Source of the DNA: Polytrichum commune
Taxonomy: Eukaryota > Streptophyta > Polytrichopsida > Polytrichales > Polytrichaceae
Length of the DNA stretch: 64,000 nucleotides
Direction of reading: 5' to 3'
NCBI GenBank assembly: GCA_950295325.1
Contig: OX485806.1
Span: 19,780,001-19,844,000 of the forward strand
This document shows, piece after piece, positions 13,540-28,500 of this stretch. Position numbers and translations under genes: made by a program. Each line of letters opens with the position of its first letter. Position 1 is the stretch's first letter. The notes under the pieces are model-generated. The model had not been told where the DNA came from. It did not search any database and saw only the letters and a program-made list of their open reading frames with translations.

Positions 13540-16500
13540 GTGGGAGTTTCATGTTACACCACCACCACAGCTAGATCTATTCAAGCATCTCAAAGCCAAA
13601 AGCAAGAAGTTGAGTCTGCCTCTGAGCACAATTTGGAGAACGTACTGTTACCTCTACTGGCTCAACAATTTCTTCATACCCTTGTGCAGCATGCCAAATA
13701 CCACCGACCACTTAGCTGGATTAATGCAAATTTTAGACTGGGCAACTTGAAATTCTTGCGAGGATCACATGTAGCAAGCATTAAAGGCAACACATATCAA
13801 TTCTCCATTTGTCCTCCCCCCCCCTTCTCTCTCACTCTGCGTCTACTGTCTCTCCTTCTACTCTCTCTGTGTTCTTTAAGTTTCTCTGTGTTCTTTACAC
13901 ACCTTTATACGTGGGGCTCCTGTTTTTTGAAAAGGGACACCATGTTTACTCATTTTCTCACACCAACGGGGGCAGAGCAGCAATTGCGGCACTACGAGTC
14001 GTTGATGTGTCCACCGAACACTTCACTCGAACGCCATCTATTCGAGTTGCAGTCCAGTGGGCAGGCTCAATGCACAACAGTTTGGACCAAAGGAACTGTA
14101 GCTTACCGATGCCGGACATGCCAAGTCAACGACTCCAGGTTAGTCATCATCAACAAACATAACCTCCATTTATGGGTATGATTTTTTAATGCTGTATTGT
14201 GTTCAGCCTATGATGAAAGGTGGCTTCCTGTCCAGTTGAAGGTCTGATGTCTGATGTCTTAATTTTCCGATCCTTTGTGGAGGGGTTACCCAACCACATG
14301 AAGAGTTGGTCAGGGGTGGATAGCTTGTTGATTGAATAGGAGGAGCTAAGAATTGAATGGATAGATTGGCAAAGGACCTGAGATGAAGCAGGTATCTCTG
14401 ATTTTGACCGACTCATAAATCTTCGAGTCCTAAAGGTTGAAGTGCACTCTGAAGGGGCTGTAGATGACCTGACCAGAAATTGAGGAATTCAAGGATGGGG
14501 TCATGTTGTTTTTCTAGAAGCCATAGCTGGATTATAGTGGAAGTTTACCATCACGGAAACAAGAGTCACCAATTTTACAAGAAAATTTACAGGATCTTCT
14601 GTAAGCTAAATGTCATCCCTTATACTGTTATGAGAATTAGCACCTGTGATGGTTTGTTATGAAAATGTTTGAAACGCCATGATGGAATGCACACTTTGAC
14701 GGATTAATGCACAATATTGGGTAGGCGATACATGGAAATTCTCTGCGGTTTGAAGACCACAATGGGAAGACCTTGTTAACAACTGTTAAGTTCACCATGG
14801 TCCTTGCCTTTCTTGATGTTTTTAGGGTTGTCAATGTCATATTTAGGTCTGTGTCTCCAGACCTCATCAAGCAATTGTCGAGACTTTTTGTTGCAAATTG
14901 GTAATTAAAAGACCTTCTTTACATTTCATAGAAGTACCTACTTTACACAGGAGTTGTCAAGCTGACAACACATATTAGAAATAAACTCGTTGGAAATTTA
15001 TTTATCTTCAAAGAGATTGAAATCTGTAGACCAACTTTGACCTCCAGCTTGTGTGATGTTTGGGTGCAGTGCAATATGTGTGGAGTGTTTCTTAAAGGGT
15101 GATCATAAGAAACATGACTATGGTAAGGACTGTCGAACATGCATATTTGCCAGTTATCTCATAGAATTGCTTGGTTTGTTATTGCCATCTGATAGGATAT
15201 GTCACAGTAGTTTCATGGGAATGGGTCCCACCAACGTGTTTATTTCTTTAGCCTGGTTTCAATGTCTGATCATTATGTTGGGCTAATGTAGGTATTTAAT
15301 TTGGGAGCCCTTGTTGTTCTGATTAGAGAAATTTTCACACTCCTTCAAGTATGCTCAGCTTGGTGGATCTGACAAATCCTTGTTTAATGCAGTGATGTAC
15401 CACAGTGAGTCTGGTGGGTGCTGTGACTGTGGGGATCCAGATGCTTGGAAGCCGAGAGGGTGAGACAATAAGATTGTAAAATGAATAACGACCAATGACA
15501 ATTTCGGGACTTTCCATGTGATCCTAATGCAGACCTGTGTTAAAGAACTTGAACATCAGAAGAGTTACCATATTTGTTTCTGCTGAGCAAATTCTTGGCA
15601 GCTGAGAATATCTTTGGCTTTTGCTACTCAGATATATAATTTACACTTTCAACCCATGCAGATCTATATAAAGTGATAGTGTGTGTCAATTGACATTTTG
15701 AATCCTTTCTGAAGGAAAATGTTTCTGAAATAATTTGGTGGAGATCAAGGAAAAAGATCCTGATTTCAACCCGTTTGGATGTAGTCTAAACCTCACTCTT
15801 GACAACATTCTAATATATGCCAACTCCAAATTAGGTCTTCTTATCATATTTTAGACATCATCTTTTGATATGAGCTGGAACCCCAGGCTTTTAGGGGTTA
15901 ATTGTACATGTTTCTGAAAATCACATCATAAGTATGTAGCTTGTGTTGGGCAGGTTTTGTAGAGACCATCGAAACTCAGAACGGCAGGAGCCTTGTGTGC
16001 CTTCGCATCTTCTGGATAACACCAGAGCATCAGGTTTGTGTCCTGCCTTGGGAGCTTTTCTCCTCTTGCACCCCTTGCACCTCCATACCTCATGTCTTTA
16101 TGCAATTGAAATAAGTTGCTCCTGTGTAGACCTTTTTTCCATACACAGCACCTTCCTGTCTCAAAGTGGCAAAAAGTTCCCGTGCATGTTTTGTGAATGA
16201 TATTTTTGCGAATTCCATCACTGAAATAAAGGTATGAAACTTATATTCTGCTTAAATGCCTGTGAGAGACCTCAAAAGAGGTGTAAAATGTAGATGATCC
16301 TTTGTTTTTGGTGTTTGTGTAAGCTGAGACGTTCCAGTGCAATTATTGTTTTTTTGTTAAACAGTTAAGTTCGTCCTTGTTGAGCTGTCACGTCTTGTCA
16401 GTTACATCGAAGATCCTATGACTAGATCACCGGTTCCTCCTGAGGACAATATAAGAATGGCCTTAATGTTCCTCAACTGGCTGCAGAGAGTAAGTTACGA

Positions 16501-19500
16501 TACCTGTCTCTTTGTCATATTTGATTTGGCGTCTGTTCTCCTGCAAATTTTAGAGCTTTTGACTAAGCAGGCCCTTTGATCTTGGTCATGTTGAGTTGCA
16601 ATCTGCAGACGATAGCAATGCTCTGAAGAGATCTTCAAGTACATTCTGTTTGACATAGTATTTCACTTTGGTCTCCTTAATTACCTACCATAATAAAGTT
16701 CTCATCACAGGTATGCTCTGTGGATGCTCTGCGCAATATTGTATGTGGAGAAATGATGGAGACTGTGGAGGTCAGGGGTACACCTGAGGTAGGAATTTGG
16801 ACCAGCTAACGCTCATGGCTTGTGGAGCTTAGGGATTACATTATTATGCTGGAATTATTGTTAATCTTTGTTGAGTTTAGTGGGTAATTTATATTGTTCA
16901 TTTCCCATCTTCAGCTCTCAAAATTTTGTAGAGCTGTATTTGGTATTCTTCATCCCAATGATGATATATTTACTTGTGGCCTCATAATAAGTTTCTCTGT
17001 ATTCCGCATTGAGAGAGGAGCTTTTTTTAAATATCACCACAATTTTATCTCTATGAAGCATTGATCTGTGTGGAGATACCAATAATTGTGTAGATCCAAT
17101 TCTCAGCCATTATATATCTTCTTTTGCAGAAGAAAGCTCTTCAGGTTTTACTGAGAACGTTTGCACGCATGCCTGAACAGATTATGGAGGGGGTAAGTAT
17201 TTCTGAAAGCTACTCTATATGCAGGTTTGCTTTGGGCAGTTCTGTAAACATGAAATTGACTTTCCTTATACAATTATTTGTTCATTAGCGTACCCACCTT
17301 CAGAGAATTTTAGTTCTGTGTTGGTGTCTATGCAGGAAACGACAATGTTTCTGCAAATGCTGTACAATCCAGTTTTTAAGCAGCAGTATTCAGAAGAACT
17401 TGTTGAACATTATGCATTCATGATTGAAAGTGTTATACAAAAGGTTCATGAACGCAAACCAAATGCCAAAGAAGATTTCAAAGCCCTTGACTCAAGTCTG
17501 GACAGAGGTATGTGGTCCTTTGACTTCTATTGAGTTCAGAATTGCTGAATTGTCTATACAATTATGTGCTGAAATTGGATTTTGTAGATGTATACATAAA
17601 TGATGGATTCCTATGATGGTAATGTTCAGTACCCATGATGATATGGGCTAACCAGTATAATAATTGTCTCTATATGTAGAGTTGTGAGGATTATCATTTT
17701 GTCTTGGGGCCTAAAGTTCTGTTCGGTTGGTTGGCAGTGATGGTGCAATTATTCAATGTTGCAAACTTGCCATTGATCAAGAAGAAGAACTTGCTGAAAT
17801 TGTTCGTGGATGTATTTGGCAATGTCTTAAAGAGTTGTGTAAAGAGGTATGCTCTGCCAAAACCTGTGAGAAATTCCTGTTTGCTGTCTTGTGGATTGAC
17901 TGTGAAAACAATCATTTATTTGCAGATATGGTTGTCTGAGTATATTTTCAGCTTGCAAAATGGGATTGTCCTGATTGCTGAATGGAGATGTTGTACATGA
18001 ATTGCTGCAGATTAATCCATCTCCCACACAGGCCTGCTTATCTTTTCTGTTCTGAATTGACAGGAATACCAGGACAGTCTTTGTCGGGGACACAAGAATC
18101 GAAAACAAGGTTGGTCATCAACTTCATTTATAGTGGATGTTGTTGTGTGATCTCACTGTTTATTGCCAATTCCTTTAGGAAAGCTAGAGATTACATGTGT
18201 AATCAAATTTTTTATGTTCCACATTAGTTAATTGTTCAGTTCAATAGTCTACAGGATGTTGTTACCAGCAAACTACCCTCTCAAGTTGGTGTTGGTGTTT
18301 TGTTTTGGACTTGTAGGTTTATTTAAGGCCTCAAGGAGACTTGCGTTTGATTGTTGCTCATGCCCCTGTGGCTCAGCACTTGCTTGAAAAGCGCCTCGAT
18401 GTCTTCGACTCTATTCTGGATGTCCTAGCATTGCTTCAGGTTTGTATCAATTTTTTTGTGAGACTGAGGTCTCAACGCAAGAAAACATCTTTCATGTTGT
18501 TGGCATATCTATTGCCACCCTTTTGTAAAGATATTTGTGCTGTCTGATACCTTCATAATGTAGACAGCTCTTAAATGATTACTATTTCCTGTTGGCTTTG
18601 AAATAAAACTCAGACTCACAATTGTAAATTGTGGCTGAGCCACAAATGTGGACGGTGAACCCAGTTTCAATCATAGAGAATTTTGGTGCCTGCCCTGAAT
18701 TGATGTGAATCTCCAAAGGTGACGGCCAGGGAGCTATAACTCGGTCACATAGGCCTCCCAAATTATGTTGACTATTGAGTGTAGAATGGTTAACAAACTT
18801 TGAACATGTAATTCAATCTCTTTCAAGCATATGATGCTTTTTTTAGTGCCTGTTCTTAGATCTACACCTAACCAGGCACCACTCAAATATAGGTCCAGGT
18901 TTTACTTGTCCAATTGTGTCCCTGGGAGGATCATGGTTCCTACTTTGATAGTAATATGGATATGAGAAATACTGGCAATTGACAAAACTTGTTGCAACCT
19001 GTTTCCTGCAGTGGATGAACCCCTATTCATTACAATTATATGTTGATTTTGAGGCGGATAATTCTTGGACATTAGCTATTCAACTTGAGGTCAGGATACT
19101 ACAAAACCATCAGAAGGCTTACATTCGCAGTATCTGTTAGATTGTATGATTATGCAAATTTTGTTAGGACAGATATGATGGAACCAATGTATTCATTCTC
19201 AGTGCTATAAGTCTCTAGTTAAGATTTCCAGAAACTCTGCATGTATAGTGTACTGTTCATATGTATGAAACTCGGGGAATTAGAAAAGGGAGCACCGAAT
19301 GAGAGTTCAGTGCAACAAGTTTAGTTGGAGATTACTGATGACAGGAAAAAAAGAGGTTCTTCACTGATTTTTAGAGTACTTGGAATCCTGGTTTCCTGCA
19401 GATGAACACCATGGCCATCATATTTCAGCTTGTTTCTCGATGCTACTCGCTCTATATACCAGACATACAGGAATCTGCAGAGGCATCAAGGGTGACTTTA

Positions 19501-22500
19501 ATTGCAGCTGCTAAACACACCTTGATAAGACTGCGGAAGTATTTAGCAGAGGTAAGTTTGTCATAAGAATAAAATAAAATTAATGATGGTATCAGATTTG
19601 ATTTCAAGCGGATGTCCAACTTACTCTTACCTAGGCTGGTGTTGTTCTATGTAGTAAGCAGTAGGAGCGGAACCTTTTAATATCCATTATAAGGAAGGGG
19701 AATGGTTTTTTTTTAATAGAAAAGTGTGCAGCTTGGAATTGGAAAAGACCAATGCAATGTATTTTATGATTGGTGACCTTGAATAGGAGAAAAACTCTTG
19801 AAGTATCAGAATGAGTTTTGGAAATAGAAAGATGCTTGCAAGTGCTAAACTTCCTCAGTTAGACTCTATATTGGTCCTTTTGCATGTAGCATTCATCCAA
19901 TAAGCATGAAGTTTGAATGAGGTTTGCAATACCATCCTTTTTTGTACTCCCTCTGTCCCAAACTAATTGTCTACCTCCCGGGTTTTTTTGTCCTAAAATG
20001 ATTTTCTGGTTTATCTGCCCGGCTAGAATTTGAGGCTCAAAATCAAATATTTACGCACCAAACTTTCATCATCAAGAAGTCTTTTGACACCGCAGCTTCG
20101 GGGGGTGTTCTGGAGTAGTTGTTTTCTATTTTAATAGTCATACTTACAACTATTTGGTCAATGGTCAGTGGGCCTTAATCTCGCCAAACTTAGGAACACA
20201 GACAATCATTTTAGGACGGAGGGAGTACCAATTAAAAGTCAAAATTGCCATACTTCAGCAGATTTTGCATGGGTCATAGTATAGTGCTTTAAATAAATCT
20301 TTGGATCCTGTGCCGACAATCAACTTGTGGAATACTATTATTCAGTTTAAATTGATATTATGTGCAGGCATCACAAATTGAACAACTGAGCAGAATGTCG
20401 TCACCCAATGTTCATGTGTCTCTCCATATTCCTCTCCACAGAACACTGAGTGCTATACTAGCAAAGCTCGTGCTACTGCCTTGGAATGAGGAAAAAGAAG
20501 GCTTTCTCTCGAAATTGCAACTAGATTACTCTGAAGATGAGGTATACTTCATGCACAAGGAGCTAACAGATCCCCTTATTTCCACAAGGACTTCATTTTA
20601 GTTGCATGGAAAATAATTATCTTTTGTACTTGACTGAATAGGTGCTTGCGTTGATGGAGCACCCATTACGAATAACTGTATGGATGGCACAGGTGATTGT
20701 TAACTGTCTCTTAATTTATTTTTTGAACTTGTCTTTTAGTTGAGAATACTGTTGCTTGGTATTCGCTTTCCAATTTGTGTTCATGACATGCATCTGTTTT
20801 AATTTAAAAAATGGAAGGCCATTTTGTAGAGGATTCTCTCAGACTACTATCAACTACATATTTGTAATACTCTGAATACCCAAATTAGTGTGGGTATGCA
20901 GATAATAAGCACGTGTTTGTTGCTTTATGGATTTGAAATTAATGTGGTTGTTTACACATAGTGTGGGCTAGAGTAGTAAAGGTCTTCAGTTAAGTGGAGT
21001 TAATTCGTTAGTGGAATCATTGGTACCCATGTAATTTTGTTGAGAAAATTCTTGTGAACTGTACAACGTTTGTGAGATTTCTTGTTTTTATCCTGAGATT
21101 CGTTTTCCACCTGTGTTCATAGATTCGAGCAAATCAGTGGTTTGATAATTCTGACGACTTTAGCCGTCTGGAGCTCATTTATCGCGGAAGTTTTTGGCAC
21201 GATCAGTAAGTCCCAAATGAGTATGATTATATTATTGTCATACATATGTATGCTGGTCTTTGAACAACTAGTAAGACATAAATTTTGAAACTTCACATGT
21301 CTTCTGTGCCACAAATCTCTTGACATCTAAGACATCATGCCCACAGCATATTTTACTTACCTTTGTGGAGAATATGAACAAAAAACTTTGAGGAACATTA
21401 TTATGCATTGAAATGTATTGAAAGCTTCACATAACTTGTAAACACTGGTCCAGGTTTAGTGAAGCTGTTCGAGGAACTTGGAAGCAAGTAAGTCTGCACT
21501 TAGCAATGCATCCATGGATTAAAGTTTTGTATGTTTTATGAACATCATCAGATCAATGGACATGGATGTTCTGCTCTTGCAATTTTGTGCTGTAGCTCGA
21601 GAAAACATGGAGCATAAAGTATTCATGCGAATGGCAGAAGTATTTGAGGTTCTCTTTCTTTATCCCAAGAGAACCTGTTCAATAGTGCAGATTTGCTTGG
21701 TTCTTTTCTGGCGAAGTACTAGCTTCTCTAGATAGTAGACTTTGGTGTTGCAGTTCGTTTCTTTTGCTTATATTTAGAAATAGAATTTAAATCCAACACT
21801 GAATGGACATGGTTTTTAAGTTTTGTTTTTTCTGATATCAGTTGAAGGAGTTGGTATCTTGTCCTCTGATTCAATATGAAAAGGTTGGAGTAAACATTTC
21901 TCTCTTGCAAGATTTCATGCGCTTAATTCTGCTGGTATGTCATTTCTGTACCTGTCCATTTGTCGCTTCAAATACACCATTATTATTGTGCATGCTTAAT
22001 ATGTTGCACATTAGTTGAACTAGATGAAGTGTCTGAACTCATGACACCTTTAACCACAATTGGGTCCTGGATTTCAGGTTGTACGCGAGCGTCGTAATAC
22101 AGGAATGAAGGAGGTAGGAACAACCGCTCATCTTGTTTCTACCATACTTTTACGAAGCTATAAACTATGAATATCTGTATTGAAGTCACTACATTTCTGA
22201 GTGTTATGTTGTTCTTGTTTGTAGGAGGATTGCCTACGATATGACGTCATTCAATGGCTTTGTGTAAGAGATCAAACGTACTCACAGGTGAGAGTGTTTC
22301 CCATTTGAATGTTTACCCTGTGTCACCTCTATTGCTGCTTTATTATGATCTATGTTTCTGATCCTTCACATTTGTGTTTTTGTGTCTTGTTTAGCTGTGC
22401 CGTGCGCTGAGTGCAATTCCTGTTGATCACTTAAAATTAACTGATATGCTGGAAAAGGTAGCGCACTTTCATGATCCAAAGGTAAGTGTTGAACGGACCA

Positions 22501-25500
22501 AAAAAATCTGCTTTCCGCATCAACCTTCATCAAGTTTTGTGGAGGTTATTAGCCTCAGTAGATCCATCATGGGTGGCTGCTCTGTATTGACTCCTAAGAT
22601 AGTCGCATCAGTTGTTAAATAGCCTAGCATGTTAGATTTAGAGTCTTGGAGTTTCTTTTAGGAAGTCTTGGAAGGCACGAATTGCTAGCAAATTGATCGA
22701 ATGCAGTTAGTGCATGAGTTGGACACACACTCTGTCACGAGGTACTAGTATTTTAGTGCTTTTAAAGCAGCTGTACTGGTCTGAAAGTGAATGACAGGGG
22801 GGTCCAATACAAGTAGACACATGTAAGGGTTAAAAGAGACTTTTTTTTTGGTTCAGGTTCAGGAGCGAGGATTTTATCAACTCAAACCTGAGTGCTGGGA
22901 GGAATTTGATCCGCTATTTGCTCATTTCTATCCAAATGAACTGGAGGATGCCCAGGTATACATTTTTCTAATACATTATAAACAACGTACTCTTTCTATC
23001 TTCTGCCAGAAGAGTGCTGCACCCAAAAGGTGGTATTGAGAGGAGGTTATGGATTGGTAAAAGACATCTATGTTTCTCTAAGATTGTTCAATTTCACAAG
23101 ATTGAAGAGTTGCAAGTCTCAATGTACTCAAGTTGGGCAAGGCTTGGAGACATTACCTTCCAATCATGGCATTTGTTTGAACATTATGTTGTGAAATAAA
23201 TTCCTTGACTTTAACCTATTGACCATCATAGGAGAGAGCCATACATGTGGGAAAACTCGAGCATTTCTGGCGGATTAGGCCTCATGGTGGTGTTAAGCCA
23301 CCCTATGACCGTTTGGTCAATCTCCTCCATACAGAGGTGCTTACTTCTATTCATGCCTTTTTTTTTTAATCACCAGCTGATTTTACGAAAACAAGATCAT
23401 AGGTGGCCTAAGATAAATGTATTTTGTTGACTATCTAATACTGCAAATCTGCAAGCCGTGTATAAAGATGGTGAATAAGATGTATAGAGGTTGGAGACTG
23501 TCTCACAATCATTTGTTTGTTTTAGGAGTTGTAAGCATATTGTTGTGGAGGCAGTGTCTTTTGAATCATCCTCAATTACCATGAGTTTCATGGATGTCAT
23601 ATTTTATGGTGTGTCAGGGATGCCATCAGCTCTTGTGGAACGTGTTACACTATGTGAGCTCTTTAGTCACAGATGAGTCTACAGCTACTGCAGGAGAAGC
23701 CCTTGGTGTAATAGCTCTGCAAATGATGGGGTTAGCTCTTCAAGATCGGGGGTATGACATCTCAATTTTTTTTACTACTCTTGTTGTGATCTACTTTGCA
23801 GGATTTATCACAGATTGTCCCAAATAATAAGTCGGGTATAAAAGAATCTCTCACCTTGACATATACACCAAATATCAATACTTGACTGGTGTTACAATTT
23901 GGATACCCACAAGTAGGTTCTTTTATACCTTCATTAATACCATGCATTCACCAATATACCAGGCCAACACTGGTATGTTCATGCCTGTAATCTTCAAGTA
24001 CAATTCTGGGTAGGGCATGAAATCATTAGTTGATGTGCTTTTACTCAGAGGGTTTGCTTGTTTTTGGAAATGCATCAACAGAGATTTCGAGAAAACGTCA
24101 TCGTCAGTGGGGATTTGGGAACAGCCGCGCAATGATATCTACCAGAATGTTCAGCGGAAACCTCATTTTAGCGAGATGACCAACAAATGGGAGTGGATCC
24201 AAACAAATGAGAGTAACTCCAAATTACGGAGCATCCTTGACATGCTTGAGAAGTTGCGAGGTGTTACAAATGCTCCTCGTAAGTTTGCACCTCACCTTGC
24301 AACATAATGAGCTGGGAGTGTGGATGTAGCATGAAAGTGTTCTAATGGTTGAAAGATTCTTCCTGAAGTCAAAATGGTTGACGGAAATTGATGTTGACAA
24401 AGGTTAGAGAATATTTTCATGTGCTAGTACTGATGCTCAATTTGAGATTTTGTAAATACTCAGGCTTGGTGGACTCTGTGAGCTATGTGCGTTCTCTCCT
24501 TGCCGCATCTCCACCAGAATCAAATCTCTCTCCAAAGTCACATGTACTTAACCTCTTGCCACTCTTACCCTTTCACACAAGATTTTGTGTCTTGAAATTT
24601 GGAATTCAGCATGTTTAAACTTGTCTAGCTCCTCTGATAAACAAATTACAAAGGTCACATTAACACTGAGTCTTAAGGCCATGATTCGAGAACAATCTGA
24701 ATACAATAGAGTTATCCTTTAACTCAACATAAGTTTTCGTCGGTTGATTTGCATACAACACCTTCCATGTTTGGGAAGTTTTATGATGCATGCTCAGAGG
24801 TAGTCATGTGGAGGTGGAATGAAGTACATTCTTTATCGGTCCCTTAAGGGTCTAACTCGTTTTGGCATGCCAAGAGTTGCTAAAATGAGTTTGAACTGAC
24901 GAACATTGCTCTTCATTCAGATTCAAATACTAACTGTGAGCATGCACCACATTGGAAAGAAATATTGAAATTATCTGCATACAATATCTGAATGAATTAT
25001 GTTTATTATCCCTCTGTAGATATGGTAAATGTTCTGACGACCTTCTCCACTTTTGTAGGCTCGAGTTTCCTCTTTGGAAGAGGATCAAGGCAGGATAAAG
25101 AAGCAACGACAGGAAGCTATTATGGCTCAGTTTAAAGCCAAGTATGTCTTACTAGTGATATTGGCTAGTTAGGTCTTTTGATTATATCTCCTATTCGCTG
25201 GTAAACACTGAATATATTCATCACCTACTGCACTAAGTCTTTCATACAGCATCCTGTTTTATTATCTGTCTGCAACCTAATGAAGTACTTCAAAAAATTC
25301 TCCAACAACCTTGTTTTAATTACACTACTGAGAAGTCTACTGTAGCACATGTGGAATATTATTGGTTTTGTGGCCTTCAACTATCATGTTTGCATGTTGT
25401 TGTAACAGGCAGAAGGCCTTCTGGGACCAGGTTGCTAGTGATGATGAAGATGATGAAACTCTAGATCGTTCCTGGGAGCCTGAAGAAACAGGTTCTAGTG

Positions 25501-28500
25501 TCACTAGTTTTCCAGCAAAGTCACTTAGTGTAAGTGCAAAAAGCAAAAAGGTTGTGTCAGAACCACACGAGGTACAGGAGTGTGCTTTTTGTAGAAGTGA
25601 GGTATGTTCTCTATTTTCAGTATCTCCCACATGAGTGTCTTTGTGCATGTTAACCCTTAAAGGACCTGGGTGTGTTTAAATGGGATACGTAACAATCTGT
25701 ACGAAGCCCCAATGAGTATTGAAATAAGATTTTACTCGGTCTATGATATTAAATCCATATTTAGCACTTCTTACAAAGAGGAAGTGAAAAATATAGTCAT
25801 ATGTGACAATGATGATTTGATATATGTGGAATGTATTTTATATGTGCCTGTAATTCATTTTACACTTATGGAAGCTCTGATTGGAAAAATGCATATGAGA
25901 AATGGGCTAGTTTAAGATTGGGTCATTTTTGACACTTTCAGCTGAAACTCTCAATAAGTAATCTTCAACCCCTTCAAGGGTTAATAATTCTTAGTGTTAG
26001 GGTTTAGGGTTCATAATTCGCCTCATCTTAGTGTGTTTGTTGTCTTGTTTTGAGTCACTTGAAAATGGCAGCAGTGATAAACCTTGTCTTCTTGTAAATT
26101 CATGCAAGATACATTGCGCATTTCAAACTTGGATGTCCTTACACATGTTTCATTCATGTGTTTTGCACTTGGCAGTGTGGAGGTAGTGATAACCCAACTG
26201 GCTATATTGCTCTAGTACAGCGGTATAATATGCCAAACATTGTCATCTCAAGGGCAAATACAGTGGAAAGTATAAAAGTGGCTCAAAGTATCGTCAAAGA
26301 GACTTGCATGAGCGAGATAGAGACCAAAAGTGGCTTCGAAGGAACACAAATGGTCACCTACATGGGAGGAAAGAACACAATTGACCATGTTCGCACAGAG
26401 CACGTTCGTTGTTGTGGTCATCAGGTAATACTTGAGTAATACTTGTGACAAGGTACTTTATGGTTGATGCTTAGTCAAATAGCTTAAATACTGGAGTACC
26501 ATCTGCTCCTTAATGATCTTGTGATGATCTTGGTCTTTCTTTATTGTATTTGTTGAGTGGTTTCTCATTTCTAGCTAGATTGACTATATTGTGGCATCTA
26601 ATGTGATCAACATGGGCTATGATGAAGTCTCCTTCCCTTTAGGACCACTCTTTGCCCTGCATATTATCACAAATTCCCAAAAGGTGGAGTATTATACAAT
26701 CATATCTTTAAAACTAAACCTAATGGTGTACGTTGAATTTATCATATAAGGTGTACATCATTCGTACGTAACTATTTGCTTCGTAGTAGCATTATGTGGA
26801 ACATATTCGAAGAAAACAAGAAAAATCATGAAAATCTTGTAATTGTTCCGACATTATTCATGAATTTGAGATGTTATTGAAACTTTGTATTGGATCTACG
26901 TGACAAATTTTTCTTCCAGAAGTTTGTGAGGATTTTCATTTTGATAATTAACATGTTCTTGTATTTCAGTAGAGTAAATGTATATAACCAATCTGGCTTT
27001 TTCTGGTTGCAGATGCATCAGGTGTGTTTTCAAAGTTATCATGCTTCTCTCGTAAGAAGTCATTGTACACAAACCACTTATGAAGGTAGGGCTTTGGAGT
27101 TTGCCAAGTTATTTTCAAGCATATTTACAATGGATTGCAAGATTTTTTTTTTATAGAATTATTCTATATTTTAGCACCATGCACAGTGAAAGGTTATTTC
27201 TGAATCTCACCAAATTTGGGATCTGTCATGCAGGAAAAAGTATCATTGACCTGCAGAAGATAGAATATTTTTGCCCTATTTGCCGTCGACTCGCAAATGT
27301 TTTACTGCCTGTGGTACACCAAGCTGGTTTGTCAAGGATGCTACAGGCTTGTGAAGAAGAGGATACTAAACTGCAGAGGGATAATTGGAGTCAATTTTGG
27401 GACACCTGCAAGAACCTGCCTAGTGCGATCGACGCTTTTGCAGTTCAAGTAATATATAATAATCTTAGATGTTTCTTGATAATATCAAATTCCATGGGCC
27501 ATACCTGCTTATTTATAATTGCATTTGATGGAGAATCTACTATTTATGTGACAGCAGTTCACATAATCAAGCTATCTTTGAGACATTTCCTTACAATTTT
27601 GTGATTGTGATGCAGAGTCTGAGGGTGAGGAGAAATTTCTCTAGAGATGTCGAAGCAGACAGTTTTCCAAAGTCACCTGTAAGTAAAGAGAATCTAAAAA
27701 ATTTTGGGAACACTAACTGCCTTTTGTTGTTTAGGATTTGTCTGTCTACTTGTAAGGTGGCAATCATCTTCGAAGAGTAATGATGTACATGATCTCAAAG
27801 CTAGGATTTAAAAATTTCTAACAATCAATATTCAGTTAAACTTGTTTGTGAGATTGTTACATCTTCACCAATATAAGCACTGAAAACCTCCCAATAGATC
27901 TAAATCCCTCTCCTCTTTGTCATTATTTCCTTTGATAGTTACTCTTTAATCCTGTCTTGGTCCCCTTGCTAAATATTGTGCTTCTCCATAGAATCATGTA
28001 TTTAGCACCTTCATGGTAGTCCAGACCCCAGCCTACAGCTGTGCATATCTATGGTTTATAGGCCACAATGGATCCCAAAATTTCAAGAGTGGCTCTAGAA
28101 ATCTGCAATATTGTCAAGTATTCACATGTTTCACGAAGGTAAAGTGGGTCTTCAATGGTAACTTTTTCTAATCAGACAGCTATGTTTGAGTAGTGTATGG
28201 TTAGCTGTGGATGTAAGTACGGACACCAAAAAGATGCGTGTTTAAAAGAGATTGGACTACGTGCTTAAATTATGTTGACCATTGTAGGTTCAATAACAGT
28301 CAATGGTAATATAGGGGGACCTATATGACCATTTAATGTGCACAAAGGATCTTCGCTTTGACAATGAATAATATATCACATGAGCTCCAAATATTGTGGG
28401 GAAATTTGCTACAAACACAATCTGGAGTTGGCAATCATCTCATACTAATTGTGTGTTTCGCAACATACAAAGAATGGGTGGAGAGCTTAAAGTGACCATT

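Noticed and set aside
13484-13750. 88-residue frame overlapping the start of the ligase frame
   Set aside because: It is out of frame with the UBR box, shows no family motif, and no junction was found to join it.
21454-21487. Candidate 34 nt exon (cag|GTTTAGTG...GCAA|gtaagt) between ligase exons ending 21205 and starting 21552
   Set aside because: It has good splice borders, but 34 nt shifts the frame. The direct join 21205/21552 is in phase and gives the expected family sequence. At most a rarely used frame-breaking exon.
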